Origin: a virus
Reading direction: 5' to 3' (one strand)
DNA: 64,000 bases
Virus record (IMG/VR): IMGVR_UViG_3300020395_000002
Location: 25,997-89,996 of that record
The translations under genes were made by a program, and so were the position numbers. Of this stretch, positions 1 to 10,200 are shown piece after piece. The first letter of the stretch is position 1; each line of letters opens with the position of its first letter. Below the pieces are notes generated by a model. That model saw only the letters and a list, made by a program, of their open reading frames with translations, did not search any database and was not told where the DNA came from.

Positions 1-1
1 T

Positions 2-1585
2 GATACATCAACTACTAGTTCCTTTACCTATAGGACACAGGATGGAACTGCTAAGGCTACTGAAACTTATTGTCCTACCAACGGTTACATAGGATTTGGT
101 ATTGGAGAGACAGAAAAGATAATTGAAGTTAAGACTTTAAACAATGGAGTACGTGATGGATCTAAGTACTTCTTTATGAAGATACAACACGATGGTTGTG
201 GTAAAGTACTCAAAGATGTAGCACGTATATGGATCAAGGATCCTCTCGCTATTAAAGATATCCCAACACTAACTGTACCTGACGTTGGTTTGGTATCATC
301 TGCACCTAATATATCAACAACTAATCCTGTATACTATTTGACTAGTGATAAAGAGGTAGTGTATGAAGGATCAGAAGTTACCTTCACACTAGAGACAGAG
401 AATGTTTCTAATGGTGATGTAATTAACTATACTATTGGAAGAGAATCAACTGGTATTACATATGGAGATATCGAATATGTGATAGAGGATGGTGTAAAGA
501 GTTGGGTTACAGGTGAGACAGATCTACAACGTAGCTTTACTATTAATGATAAGAAAGCACAGGTTACTATCAAGTTACTTGATGATGGTATCGTAGAGGA
601 TACTAATCAAGTAGCAGAACAATTATATATTGAGTTGAATAATCTTAGCACGACTAAGGGTGTTGCAGTACTAGATGCAATACAACAGGTTGCTGATCCC
701 TCTGGTAGAAGTGTTACGATCACACCAGACAGAGCATCCGTACGAGAGGGTGGTTCTATTAAGTATCAGATTACGACTACTAACTTTGATCAAGGAGAAC
801 TACTAGCATATACTATCTTTGGTACTAATATAACTGCGAGTGATATTAAACAACCTCTTAATGGTAACTTATACATTGAAAATAATCAAGCAGAGATTGT
901 TATCGATGTGTTAGAAGATAATACAATAGAGGATCAAGAGAATTTGATCTTCTCTATCGATGAGTATGGTGCACAGGCTACTGTTATCATTTCATTGGAT
1001 CAAGAGACACCAGCAGAAGGTGAAACAGATATTCCTACTGTTGATGATGACCCAGAGTTTGACTTCCCAATCATAAATCCTGATACTGGTGGTATCATAG
1101 ACATTGAAGTTAAGAGATCTGGACGTAGATATATTGCTAAACCATTCATTACATTGGAGAGTAACGTAGGTTATGGTGCTTACGTTGAACCTATTCTTAA
1201 CAGTCAGGGTTATCTGTCACGAGTAAGAGTTCTCAATGGTGGGTTTGGATATACTGGACAGACTAGACCATCCAACACTGTCTGTCAGTTAGTTAATATA
1301 TTCCTCACTAATGTTGGTGGATTCTATACTGCACCACCTAGAGTACTAGTTGATGGTGTATCTGGCATCGCACGTGCTACAATAAGTGCACAAGGATGGG
1401 TTACTGGTATTGAATTGATCCGTAAGGATATGCAGTATCCTTATGTACCTAAGGTAGAAATCTTTGGTAGCAATGGATTCGGTGCAAGGGCAATCGCTGA
1501 TTTACAGTGTGTTCCTGCTGAGGAGTCCAATCTTATTCTTCAGGGACTTGCTGCTGACCCTGCTAATTATGTTGACTGTCCCTAA
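2..1585 (+). CDS. Virion structural protein with Calx-beta-like repeats (5' truncated by window edge)
   Basis: The frame is open from base 2, so the true start lies outside the window; about 527 residues are visible. Two successive beta-sandwich-like repeats are present. Each opens with an EGS/EGG motif (EGSEVTFTLET, EGGSIKYQITT) and ends in an acidic stretch (DDGIVEDTN, EDNTIEDQEN), a pattern like Calx-beta domains. The C-terminal third changes to a Gly/Tyr-rich module (GGFGYT, GGFYTAPPRVLVDG) that recurs in other virion proteins here. The stop overlaps the next start (TAATG at 1583-1587), implying co-expression with the spike gene. A baseplate or tail role is inferred from context; no T4 counterpart is recognised. 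Confidence 0.85.
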   Translation, partial: DTSTTSSFTYRTQDGTAKATETYCPTNGYIGFGIGETEKIIEVKTLNNGVRDGSKYFFMKIQHDGCGKVLKDVARIWIKDPLAIKDIPTLTVPDVGLVSSAPNISTTNPVYYLTSDKEVVYEGSEVTFTLETENVSNGDVINYTIGRESTGITYGDIEYVIEDGVKSWVTGETDLQRSFTINDKKAQVTIKLLDDGIVEDTNQVAEQLYIELNNLSTTKGVAVLDAIQQVADPSGRSVTITPDRASVREGGSIKYQITTTNFDQGELLAYTIFGTNITASDIKQPLNGNLYIENNQAEIVIDVLEDNTIEDQENLIFSIDEYGAQATVIISLDQETPAEGETDIPTVDDDPEFDFPIINPDTGGIIDIEVKRSGRRYIAKPFITLESNVGYGAYVEPILNSQGYLSRVRVLNGGFGYTGQTRPSNTVCQLVNIFLTNVGGFYTAPPRVLVDGVSGIARATISAQGWVTGIELIRKDMQYPYVPKVEIFGSNGFGARAIADLQCVPAEESNLILQGLAADPANYVDCP

Positions 1586-2490
1586 TGGCATACGACCCGA
1601 CAATTACTGACACCCAGACTCAAATATCTGGTAGTGGTCATATTAAACAAGAATGTGATCACGTTGATGACGCATATATGATCATCAAGCACAAGGAAGG
1701 ACATCATATCTTCCTAGATGCCGATGGATCTGTTCAAATATGTGCAGTAAAGGTACCTGCTGACAATAAAAATGCAGGTAAATTGAAGGTTAGTGTCTGG
1801 GGTGATGCTATGGTTAAGATTCGTCAAGACGCTGATATAGAAGTCGTTGGTGAAGCATCCGTAAAGGTTGATGGAGATATAAATGCACACACTCAGGGAG
1901 ATTTTAAGATTGGTGCAGCAGGTAATGTAAAGATTGTAGCTGATAAGAACATAGAGTTACAAGCTGGACAAGCAATAGGTCTAGGTGCTAAGGCAAAATT
2001 AGCTATAGACACTCCTAGGATAGAAGAGAACACAGATATGAAGAAGAGTACTGTTAGTGGTCCTGTTACTGATGAGATTCACGGTGAGAGAACTCTTGCT
2101 ATGACTGATACTAGAGGTACCTTCCACATTAAGAGTAAAGGTCATTTGGTAACTAATGTTCTTGGTGACTCTTATGAGATGATTACAGGTAAAAAGAATC
2201 TTAAAGTAATGGGTAATATATCTGCACCACCACTACCTGTTATGGCTGGTCAGAAAGCAGCATATGCAAGTATGATAGGTGTTGCAGGTGGTACAGGTAG
2301 AGATGAAAAGATTATGATAGGTAATGATGTCACTACTGTTACGGTAGGTAACAAAGTGACTAACGTAGCAGCAGGTAACCTTGTCAATACAGCAGGTGCT
2401 GGTACAATTACAATGGCAGCAGGAGTTAATGCTACTATAACAGCGTCCTCTAACGTAACTATTGCAGGAGCTACAGTTTTCTTGAATTAA
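1585..2490 (+). CDS. gp5-like beta-helical central spike protein
   Basis: This 301-residue protein is dominated by short V-x-G / V-x-V repeats such as VVGEASVKVDGDIN, VTVGNKVTNVAAGNLVNTAG and ATITASSNVTIAGATVFLN. That periodicity is typical of the C-terminal triple-stranded beta-helix of T4 gp5 and VgrG, which forms the membrane-piercing spike under the baseplate. The N-terminal ~50 residues (HHIFLDADGSVQICAV) could be the end of an OB-like fold. No lysozyme domain is present, unlike T4 gp5. The start overlaps the previous stop as TAATG. Family assignment is from repeat style, so gp5 homology is probable rather than proven. Confidence 0.75.
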   Translation: MAYDPTITDTQTQISGSGHIKQECDHVDDAYMIIKHKEGHHIFLDADGSVQICAVKVPADNKNAGKLKVSVWGDAMVKIRQDADIEVVGEASVKVDGDINAHTQGDFKIGAAGNVKIVADKNIELQAGQAIGLGAKAKLAIDTPRIEENTDMKKSTVSGPVTDEIHGERTLAMTDTRGTFHIKSKGHLVTNVLGDSYEMITGKKNLKVMGNISAPPLPVMAGQKAAYASMIGVAGGTGRDEKIMIGNDVTTVTVGNKVTNVAAGNLVNTAGAGTITMAAGVNATITASSNVTIAGATVFLN

Positions 2491-2510
2491 GTTGACAACT
2501 ATGCTATACT
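2482..2510 (+). promoter_or_regulatory. Sigma70-like promoter for the 2536 gene
   Basis: TTGAAT (2482-2487), a 17-nt spacer, then TATACT (2505-2510). The -35 overlaps the end of the spike gene. A TTGACA at 2492 is only 7 nt from the -10 and cannot be its partner. Confidence 0.5.
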
Positions 2511-2535
2511 GTGAACACGTATGGGAAGGTCAGAG

Positions 2536-2724
2536 ATGACTGAGGACTATCTGAACAAAGTTGTTGTAGATGTTGAATCACGTTGCGTCAGGATTTATTC
2601 TGATGAAGGTGAGAGCAATACAATTGACTGTTCCGATGACTATGAAGCCTTTCTTCGAGTCGTAGAACTATGTCGCAACGAAGCGTCAGAGGAGACTGTC
2701 TACGCTCCACTCTCAGATAGCTAA
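2536..2724 (+). CDS. Small acidic hypothetical protein
   Basis: A 62-residue protein beginning MTEDYLNKVVVDVESRC. I chose the ATG at 2536 over the in-frame ATG at 2521 because a Shine-Dalgarno-like GGAAGG (2523-2528) lies 7 nt before it. The sequence (IYSDEGES, CSDDYEAFLRVVEL) is acidic with alternating strands and a helix, similar in style to a small protein commonly seen in cyanophages, but I do not know its function. It has its own sigma70-type promoter and is followed by a terminator before the oxygenase gene, so it appears to be a single-gene unit between two late genes. Confidence 0.7.
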   Translation: MTEDYLNKVVVDVESRCVRIYSDEGESNTIDCSDDYEAFLRVVELCRNEASEETVYAPLSDS

Positions 2725-2763
2725 TCTGAGGGAAATTCGGGTTTCGATTCCCTGAAACTCGAC

Positions 2764-2802
2764 AAAAAAACTCAGGCGGTTTTTACCCCCTTTAGTTTTT
2801 TT
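2764..2802 (+). terminator. Rho-independent terminator
   Basis: AAAAAAACT (2764-2772) is exactly complementary to AGTTTTTTT (2794-2802). An inner imperfect AGGCGG/CCCCCT pairing sits between them, giving a long hairpin ending in seven Ts. It lies in the 113-nt gap after the 2536 gene. Confidence 0.7.
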
Positions 2803-2806
2803 ATGT

Positions 2807-2812
2807 TATACT
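2807..2812 (+). promoter_or_regulatory. -10 element of promoter for the 2838 oxygenase
   Basis: TATACT directly after the terminator tail and 25 nt before the ATG. No good -35 is visible, so confidence is moderate. Confidence 0.4.
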
Positions 2813-2837
2813 ATATACATCACCAGATTTCGTCGTT

Positions 2838-3683
2838 ATGGCTCAACAGACCAATAAACCAGACCAATACGGTTTATTTTCATTATTCCCGATGTTCGTC
2901 TATCGTGGAAAACTTCAAACACACGCAAAGTGGAAAGATTTAGTCGAACCGATACTTACTAGGAGATATAAGGAACAGAATTCAAATAGTAATACACGGG
3001 ATACTGGTGGTACAGCATCTTGGAATTGTGATTGCTATACAACATTTTTTGATGAAAGTATGGTAGATCATAGTAAGGATCCTGAGATTCCTTACGGTGA
3101 TTTGCTTCAAGACTGTTCACAGAACATTCAAGAAGCTATCAAAATGGCAGAGTTTTATCCTCACGCATTTCTGGTCGCACAACAGTGGTTTAACGTATAT
3201 GGTCCTGGACAAAATCAGGAACCCCATAATCACGTTCCTTCACATTTGTCTGGTGTCTATTATATGAAGTATGACAATGACATTCATAATTCGACCACAT
3301 ATATGAATCCTAATAAGATGTTTTTCGAGGCACCTCGTTATAACAAGCATTATTACGATCCTGAGTTATGTGGCTATGGATGCTATAAAGAGGAAATGAC
3401 TCTACAAGTCGAGGAAGGAGATATTGTTATTTTCCCTTCTCAGTTGGAACATATGGTTCAAAGGCAACCTGGTATTGTCAAGAATCCTAATGGTGAATTG
3501 TATATGTCATTCTCCTTTAATGTTGAATTGGTTACAGAAACTGAAGCACAGCAACGTCTAGGTGGTAACCCTAAGATGGAACAACAACCAGGTGATTATC
3601 CTACGACATCCATTCCTACAGAAGGAGGTCCGCCAGCTCCAGAAGGCAACCAATCAGGTGAATGGTCATCTGACTGGTTCTAA
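2838..3683 (+). CDS. 2-oxoglutarate/Fe(II)-dependent oxygenase (HxH type)
   Basis: This 281-residue protein has the double-stranded beta-helix signature of 2OG-Fe(II) oxygenases of the TIGR02466 / 2OG-FeII_Oxy_5 kind: EPHNHVPSHLSGVYYMKYD (first metal motif, here H-N-H), EEGDIVIFPSQLEHMV (second histidine), and YMSFSFNVEL as the closing strand. The substrate is unknown. The C-terminal ~50 residues are Pro/Gly-rich (QQPGDYPTTSIPTEGG) and probably unstructured. It sits between a terminator and a G/C-hairpin terminator, so it is probably transcribed alone. It is one of six oxygenase-like genes in the window. Confidence 0.85.
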   Translation: MAQQTNKPDQYGLFSLFPMFVYRGKLQTHAKWKDLVEPILTRRYKEQNSNSNTRDTGGTASWNCDCYTTFFDESMVDHSKDPEIPYGDLLQDCSQNIQEAIKMAEFYPHAFLVAQQWFNVYGPGQNQEPHNHVPSHLSGVYYMKYDNDIHNSTTYMNPNKMFFEAPRYNKHYYDPELCGYGCYKEEMTLQVEEGDIVIFPSQLEHMVQRQPGIVKNPNGELYMSFSFNVELVTETEAQQRLGGNPKMEQQPGDYPTTSIPTEGGPPAPEGNQSGEWSSDWF

Positions 3684-3695
3684 TTTCAACACACA

Positions 3696-3720
3696 GGGGG
3701 AGACAAAAATCCCCCTTGTT
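3696..3720 (+). terminator. Rho-independent terminator
   Basis: GGGGGA (3696-3701) pairs with TCCCCC (3710-3715) around an A-rich loop and is followed by TTGTTT. It lies just after the oxygenase stop. Confidence 0.75.
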
Positions 3721-3726
3721 TGATAA

Positions 3727-3732
3727 TATAAT
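3727..3732 (+). promoter_or_regulatory. -10 element upstream of the 3759 gene
   Basis: TATAAT 26 nt before the ATG, directly after a terminator. No convincing -35; the surroundings are AT-rich, so this is tentative. Confidence 0.35.
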
Positions 3733-3758
3733 AAGTATAACTAATCTTATTACCTACA

Positions 3759-3923
3759 ATGAACGGCAGATTAGACAAAGTTGCAATGACCTCCAAACTT
3801 ATGCAACTTAAAAGAGAGCTACACTACAAATGTGAAATTGGAGAAAAAGGAGAGTGGGAATGTAGAGGTGCAAATGAGTACCTAAACAGAACTCTCGATA
3901 TATTGGACGAGTACCATCAATGA
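3759..3923 (+). CDS. Conserved small phage protein (54 residues)
   Basis: A 54-residue ORF starting MNGRLDKVAMTSKLMQLKRE and ending LNRTLDILDEYHQ. It is charged and mostly helical, with two cysteines (KCEIGEKGEWECRG) bracketing a turn. I recognise the style as a short protein that recurs in T4-like cyanophages, with no assigned function. Its stop overlaps the next start as ATGA (3920-3923), so it is probably translationally coupled to the membrane protein that follows. It lies after the terminator at 3696-3720. Confidence 0.8.
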   Translation: MNGRLDKVAMTSKLMQLKRELHYKCEIGEKGEWECRGANEYLNRTLDILDEYHQ

Positions 3924-4258
3924 CACCAAACATACACGACATACCTGGAATAGGTGCCTTCTACACTAAATCAGAAGTAGATGACCTGATCAAGGCTGCT
4001 GTGGATGAAGCAAGGGCAATTGATGAAGAGTCGATGCGTAAACACAACCGAGACGCTACAATTATCTCTATGATACTCGGTTTTACCTGTTTAGCACTAT
4101 TTGTAGACGGATTACTAAGAATTTTAGGTATTATACCTCCATTTGCAGGTCTTGATGTTAATATCATCGATCAGATTGTAGAAAAGGTGGAAAAGGACGT
4201 TTTGCCATTAGTTGAACCTACTTTACAGAAAGGACTTCAATACATACCTGGTAGATAA
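3920..4258 (+). CDS. Single-pass membrane protein, unknown function
   Basis: 112 residues. An N-terminal amphipathic, charged half (SEVDDLIKAAVDEARAIDEE) leads into a hydrophobic segment around residues 48-72 (IISMILGFTCLALFVDGLL), followed by a short amphipathic tail (IIDQIVEKVEKDVLPLVE). This suggests one transmembrane helix with soluble regions on both sides. The start overlaps the preceding stop (ATGA). A T4-type late promoter motif follows immediately after the stop. Its position beside fibre genes does not identify a role. Confidence 0.8.
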   Translation: MTPNIHDIPGIGAFYTKSEVDDLIKAAVDEARAIDEESMRKHNRDATIISMILGFTCLALFVDGLLRILGIIPPFAGLDVNIIDQIVEKVEKDVLPLVEPTLQKGLQYIPGR

Positions 4259-4266
4259 TATAAATA
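4259..4266 (+). promoter_or_regulatory. T4-type late promoter
   Basis: An exact TATAAATA, the T4 late consensus, 33 nt before the start of the 2169-residue fibre gene. No -35 is expected for this promoter class. Confidence 0.75.
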
Positions 4267-4299
4267 CCCAAAGGATATCCAAATACAGTATTATAGGTA

Positions 4300-7200
4300 A
4301 TGGCACTTACCAGATTAGAGAATCTTATATCCAGTAAAACTGGACGTTTCGTCTACGTTTCTCCTGATGACTTTAACGCATCTGATGACGTAAACAACAG
4401 AGGTAATTCTCCCACCCGACCATTTAAGAGTATACAGCGTGCGTTTCTTGAAGTTTCACGCTTTTCATACAAATCAGGACCAGATAACGACAGGTTTGAC
4501 GAGTTCACAGTCGTATTGTCTCCAGGAGATCATTATATTGATAACAGACCAGGTGTAGCTAGTGCCAGTCTTATACCTGATTTTAGTACCAATGTTAACT
4601 TTGATTTAGGTAACTCTCAGAACGACCTATACAAGTTTAACCCATTAACAGGTGGTGTAATTGTCCCTAGAGGTACTTCTCTAGTGGGTATGGACTTAAG
4701 AAAGACGAAAGTCCGTCCTTTGTATATCCCTAACCCTACTGATGATACTATACCAGAATCATCTATATTCAATGTAACTGGTGGATGCTATTTCTGGCAG
4801 TTCTCAATATTTGACGGTAAGCAGAAGGTATATTTCGACACTACAGGAAATAAGGCCAATCCTACATTCTCACACCATAAGATCACCAACTTTACTTTTG
4901 CTGATGCAGAAGATCTAACTCTTTATTATGATAAGATTGGTGATGCCTATGTTAATATGGTCACCGACATTGACGTTGACGGTGCTATTGAGGAGACTGA
5001 CCTAGAAAACAGAATTGTTGGTCCTCTATCAGATAAGAAGATTATTGAGTCGATTACACCTCAGACACTTGGTGGTAATGCGACAGAAATTAAAATTAAG
5101 ACAAAAGCACCTCACGGTTATTTTGTAGGGCAGTTTGTTACGATTGATGACACTGGTCTAACGAATGACCTTCACGGTTCATTCCTAATTACACGTTTAG
5201 ACCCTGCTGATAATACACTATTCTATTATCGTGTTAATGAGAGTATTACCTCTCTAATTTCAGGTACTACCTATACTACTGCATCTCTACCTCCTAACAG
5301 GTTGAATGAGAACGCTATTGTACAGGCAGAGATTGACACTGTTGACTCAGCGTCACCATATATGTTCAACCTGTCTATCAGATCCACTTGGGGTCTGTGT
5401 GGTATGCACGCTGATGGATCTAAGGTTACTGGATTCAAATCTATGGTTTGTGCACAGTATACTGGTGTATCACTACAGAAAGATGACAGAGCATTTACTA
5501 AGTTTAACGAAGAGACAGCACAGTTTGACTCAGCGTGGAATGGCGTAGCTGTAACAGATCCAGAAGAATTATCTACTGGTTCATTCGCTACTACACCATA
5601 TCATACTGATGGTAGAGCATACTTTAAGAATGAATGGCGTAACGCTCACGTTCGTCTATCTAATGATGCTTTCATTCAGGCAGTTTCGATCTTCGCTGTT
5701 GGTTTCGCAGATCACTTCCTAATTGAGTCTGGTGCTGACATTTCAATTACCAACAGTAACAGTAACTTTGGTAATACTGCTCTAGATGCTATTGGATACA
5801 AAGGATATTCATTCTTCCAAGATAAGCACGGATATATTACTGATATTGTTCCTCCACAGACAGTTGATTTAGAAGATACCACAGAACCTCCATACTACGG
5901 TATCGATATTATTGCGTCTAAAGAACCTTCTGGTCAGACACGTGTTTACCTATCAGGTGAACCAGAAGAGATTTCGGATCCAGATAAGACACCAACATAT
6001 ATTCTACAAGACTATAAGATCGGTTCTAAGCGTGATGACAGAATATACTCTAAATTAGAACCAGATATCGCTGGTGGTGAGGCAGGTCCACAAGAGAAGT
6101 CTGCTGAACTATCACCTAGTGGTTTCGATACTTTCACTATAACAACTCTTTCTACTGCATCACAGTCAGAACAGAACGCACAAGGTGAAACGATTACATA
6201 TCGTACCACAATCTTCACTTGTCCTGAAGCACACGGTTTATATACAGGTACTCCAGTTCGTTTAGTACCGAAGAGAACTAGTAATACTATTGCTGATGAA
6301 TTGGTACGTCTTCCTAAGGGATTGATACCTAATACTGTATACTACCTTATTTCTCCAGGTCGTCATACACAACCTGTACCACCAGATCAGACATTCCCCA
6401 CAGAGGATCTAAACACATTCTTGTTGGCAGCATCTGAAGATGACGCTGCTGCTGGTAACGCTATCTACATTCCAGAAGGTTTAAACTCTGGTGTTCAGAT
6501 ACAGATGTTCCAGTACATCTTTGATGTCATCCCAACACCTTACAAGTATAAGATCACTAATGCTGATCCTGCTACTAATGAGTTTACACTAGAGTCTCCA
6601 CACGTATTTGATAAGGGTTTTGCAACTAAAGCAGCAACACCTGTATTCTTCCGTGCTAAGCCTGGATCTCAACTTCCTGGTGGACTTGATAAGAATAAGA
6701 TGTATTACGTCATCTATGACAATACTGACGCTAATACTAATAAGTTTAAGATTGCAGAGTCTGCTGCACTAGCTATCCAAGGTGGTGGTGTTCCGTTTAG
6801 TATCACATCTAGTGGTACTGTTGGACAAGTAGGTCAAGATGAAATATTTGTCTTCTCCTGCAATAGTCGTCACCCACTAAGGTATGACCCAGAAATGACC
6901 GCATCTCCTCTAAGGAGTGGTCATTGGTATATGAATGTACTTAATACAGGTACACAACCTAACACAATATATCAAAGAATTTCATCTCTCACGGAGTATA
7001 CCAGTGAAGAAATTATCTCAACTTCAAATACATACATCAAACGTATCAACGATAGACGTAGGGAAGATGACCGTATCTATCGTCTCCGCTACGTCATCCC
7101 CAAGGAGGTTGATAACGTCAGGGAACCATTGCTCGGTTATGTCCTTAAGATCAGAACTGACGAGAATAGAAGACTAAGACCTCAGAAAGTTGTTCTTGAA

Positions 7201-10200
7201 GCACTTGATGGTACTTCAGATTTACCGACATTCTATGGTGGATCTCCTACTATAGATGGTCTTGGTAATAACTTACCTATTCAGAATGACTTTAACTATG
7301 ATCCATATCTAACTGGTAATAGTAAGGCTCTAGTAACTGACTCTGGTATTAAGTTTACAATTGAATCAGCAAGACAGAAGACAATAACAGGTATTAATAG
7401 AATTGAATTAACTGTTGTAGATCATACTATCAACACTAACATAGCTGCTGGTACTGCACTAGCATCTGGTACTATACTTACAGAATTTAAACTAACCAGT
7501 GTTGCTGGTGGTGGATTTATAACTGGTAACTCAGTTGCTTGGTCTGGATTCTCAAGTAGTGCTCCTATTAGTGGTACACTTCCTACTGTACATAAACAGT
7601 ATACTGAAGGTGGAAACACATATGTTGTTGTAGCTAGTGACTTCTCACTACTACCTTATATTAAGTACAATGCTGGTACAAGTACTATACTTGCTAGTGG
7701 TAGTGGTACTGGTATATTGGCAGAGAAGCCAAATGGTGGTAGAGATGACTTTAAGAATTATGATGATGATCTTGGTAGACAGTATGTTATCCAGAATGCA
7801 CCAGTATACACACTGACACCTGGCGATTTCGTTAGGGATGAAACTGACGGTAACCAGAAAGATTATAAGGTTGTATCTGTAGAAGATGTTGATGAGATTA
7901 CAAATACCTACTACATCTATCGTGTTAAGACTCTTCGTAAGAGAATTTACAATCAGCAAGATGGTATTTACTATCTAACTGCTCTACGTGGTGACTTTGC
8001 ACCATCTGTAAGTGAGTTTAACTCATTCAAGTTTGGTCATCCAACAGAGAGACTATATCCTGAATTATTTGCTGATGATCCACTATGGTTCGACCCTAAT
8101 GGTGACGGTTCTACTATTGCTGATGCTCCAGCAACTATCTCTGTTGCTGACAACTATGTTCACGGTCTTGTTGTTGCTGATGACAATAAGAATAGTATTA
8201 CGAGGGAGGCTACAGAAAGCATCCTAGGAAATATCGGTAGATTTGGTTCTGGTGCTGCTAATCCTGTTACTCTCGGAGCAATGGAAGGTAAGGCAGTTGC
8301 TTCTCGTGAAGACAGAGTTATTGGTATTGAAGGTAATAGTACTGATGTTGCTGATCGTAGGTTCTATGTTGAACTTAGACGACCTTCACAGGCAAGATCT
8401 GGTAACCATACCTTTGAATATACTGGTTTTGGTCCAGGTAACTACTCAACTGCATTCCCATCTAGACAGGAATACGTTCTATCTGATGATGAAGTCCTCT
8501 TCTCTCAGGCAAAACGTCAAGACGGTGGTGTTGTATTCTATTCTGGTCTAAACGCTAACGGTGATCTATTCGTTGGTAACCAAAGAATCAATGCTATCTC
8601 TGGTGAAGAGACTAAGATTGATGACTCTATTCTAAGGGTAGCTGGTGAGAACGTTGATGAGGAAGAGAATACTAATGACATCACGGTTGATACACTAACT
8701 GTTAATAATAAAGTTAAGTTCAATCTATCAAATGACTTCCTAATATCTGCTCTTGGTGGTACTAAGTTTACCTCACCTGTTGAGATAGCTCTATCAGAAG
8801 ATCCATTTGCTAATAGTAGTGATGATCCTCCTGCATTAAAGATTAAGAGTGTTGGTAATATTAGTAACCCATCTGTTGATGCATTCCTGACTACAACAGA
8901 TATGGAATTCAATCCAGTGTTCAAACCTAATAGTATTAAGTTTGCTCAATGGATAATTAACCCACGTAATGAAACTAGTGGACTTGAATATGCAATCAAG
9001 ACTTCTGTAGATAAGGTTGTACCTGCTTCAGAAAGTTTCAAACAAGAAGGTACAATTGAACTTCGTGGTACTCAGACAGTTGGTGAAGCACATAGAATTG
9101 CTAACGTCAACTATAACACTACACTAGGTTGGATATACACTCAGATTGGTGGATATCAAGGTGGTGAAACTCCTGAGTATGGATGGAGAGAATGGGGTGT
9201 AATTGGTGCTGATGCACTAACCACATATACTACAGGTGGTGGTTCTACTGCTAATGATCCTGGTAATGATATGAGGTTGGGTATTAACCTCAGAAACGTA
9301 CGTACTACTAATGCTAGTGTTATTCCAACACAGACATTAGATGTAGAAGGTTCTGGTATCTTCCGTAACTCTCTATGGGTTGGTGGTGATAACCTTAACC
9401 CAACTGGACAACATACACTACGTGTATTTGATGATGATGGTAATGGTATAGGACGTGTACACGTTAACAGTGGTGAAACAACAGAGACACTGGCTAATAT
9501 TGGTCTATGGGTTGGTGGTGACACTATCATTCGTGGATCTGGTGCTGGAACTGCTCCTGTTGAATCAGTTGGTGGTGGACAAGCACAAGGTAACTTGACT
9601 ATTGATGGTACCTTTACTGCTTTAAGTAATGGTTCTCACGAAATGGTGGGTGACCTAACAGTTACCAAGGACTTGTATGTCCGTGGTGGTAATATGAAGA
9701 TGTATCAGATAGATAGCGGTACTGATTTACGTATTGATGTACAACAAGCTAACACTGCTGCTTCTTCTAACTATATCTCTGCACACGGTCAGAACATTGT
9801 AGTTGGTGATGCCATCTATACTAACGATCATTTTGACGATGCATCAACTGCTAAGTTAGTTGCTCTCTCAGACGGATCTGCACGTATCGGTAATGCTAAT
9901 AGTGGTATTCAGATGACTGATACCAGTATGGTTTCTATCGGTTCTGCTACACCTGACATTGCACAAAGACTATGGGTTAAAGGTTCTACTAAGATTGAAC
10001 TTGATAGTGCTGAACTATTCTCAGTATACAACCAGACTACTCCTAGACTTACAATGAATAAGGATGGGCGTATTGATCTAGTTGGTTCTGGTAGTCTTAC
10101 TGATCCTACTGGACGTTGGGATGCTAATGGTGCATTATCTATTGGTAATGACTTCCTAATTGGTAAGACACACATCAATGATGATGCAACTTATAGCATT

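Noticed and set aside
2492-2510. TTGACA followed by TATACT.
   Set aside because: Only 7 nt separate them; TTGAAT at 2482 with 17 nt is the better -35.
2713-2762. tRNA-like segment: a 7-bp hairpin CTCAGAT/ATCTGAG followed by GGGTTTCGATTCCC resembling an anticodon arm and T-arm.
   Set aside because: The loop lacks T33, the T-arm has an inserted base and a mismatch, no D-arm or matching acceptor is found at the right distance, and the first arm overlaps the end of a gene. At most a tRNA relic.
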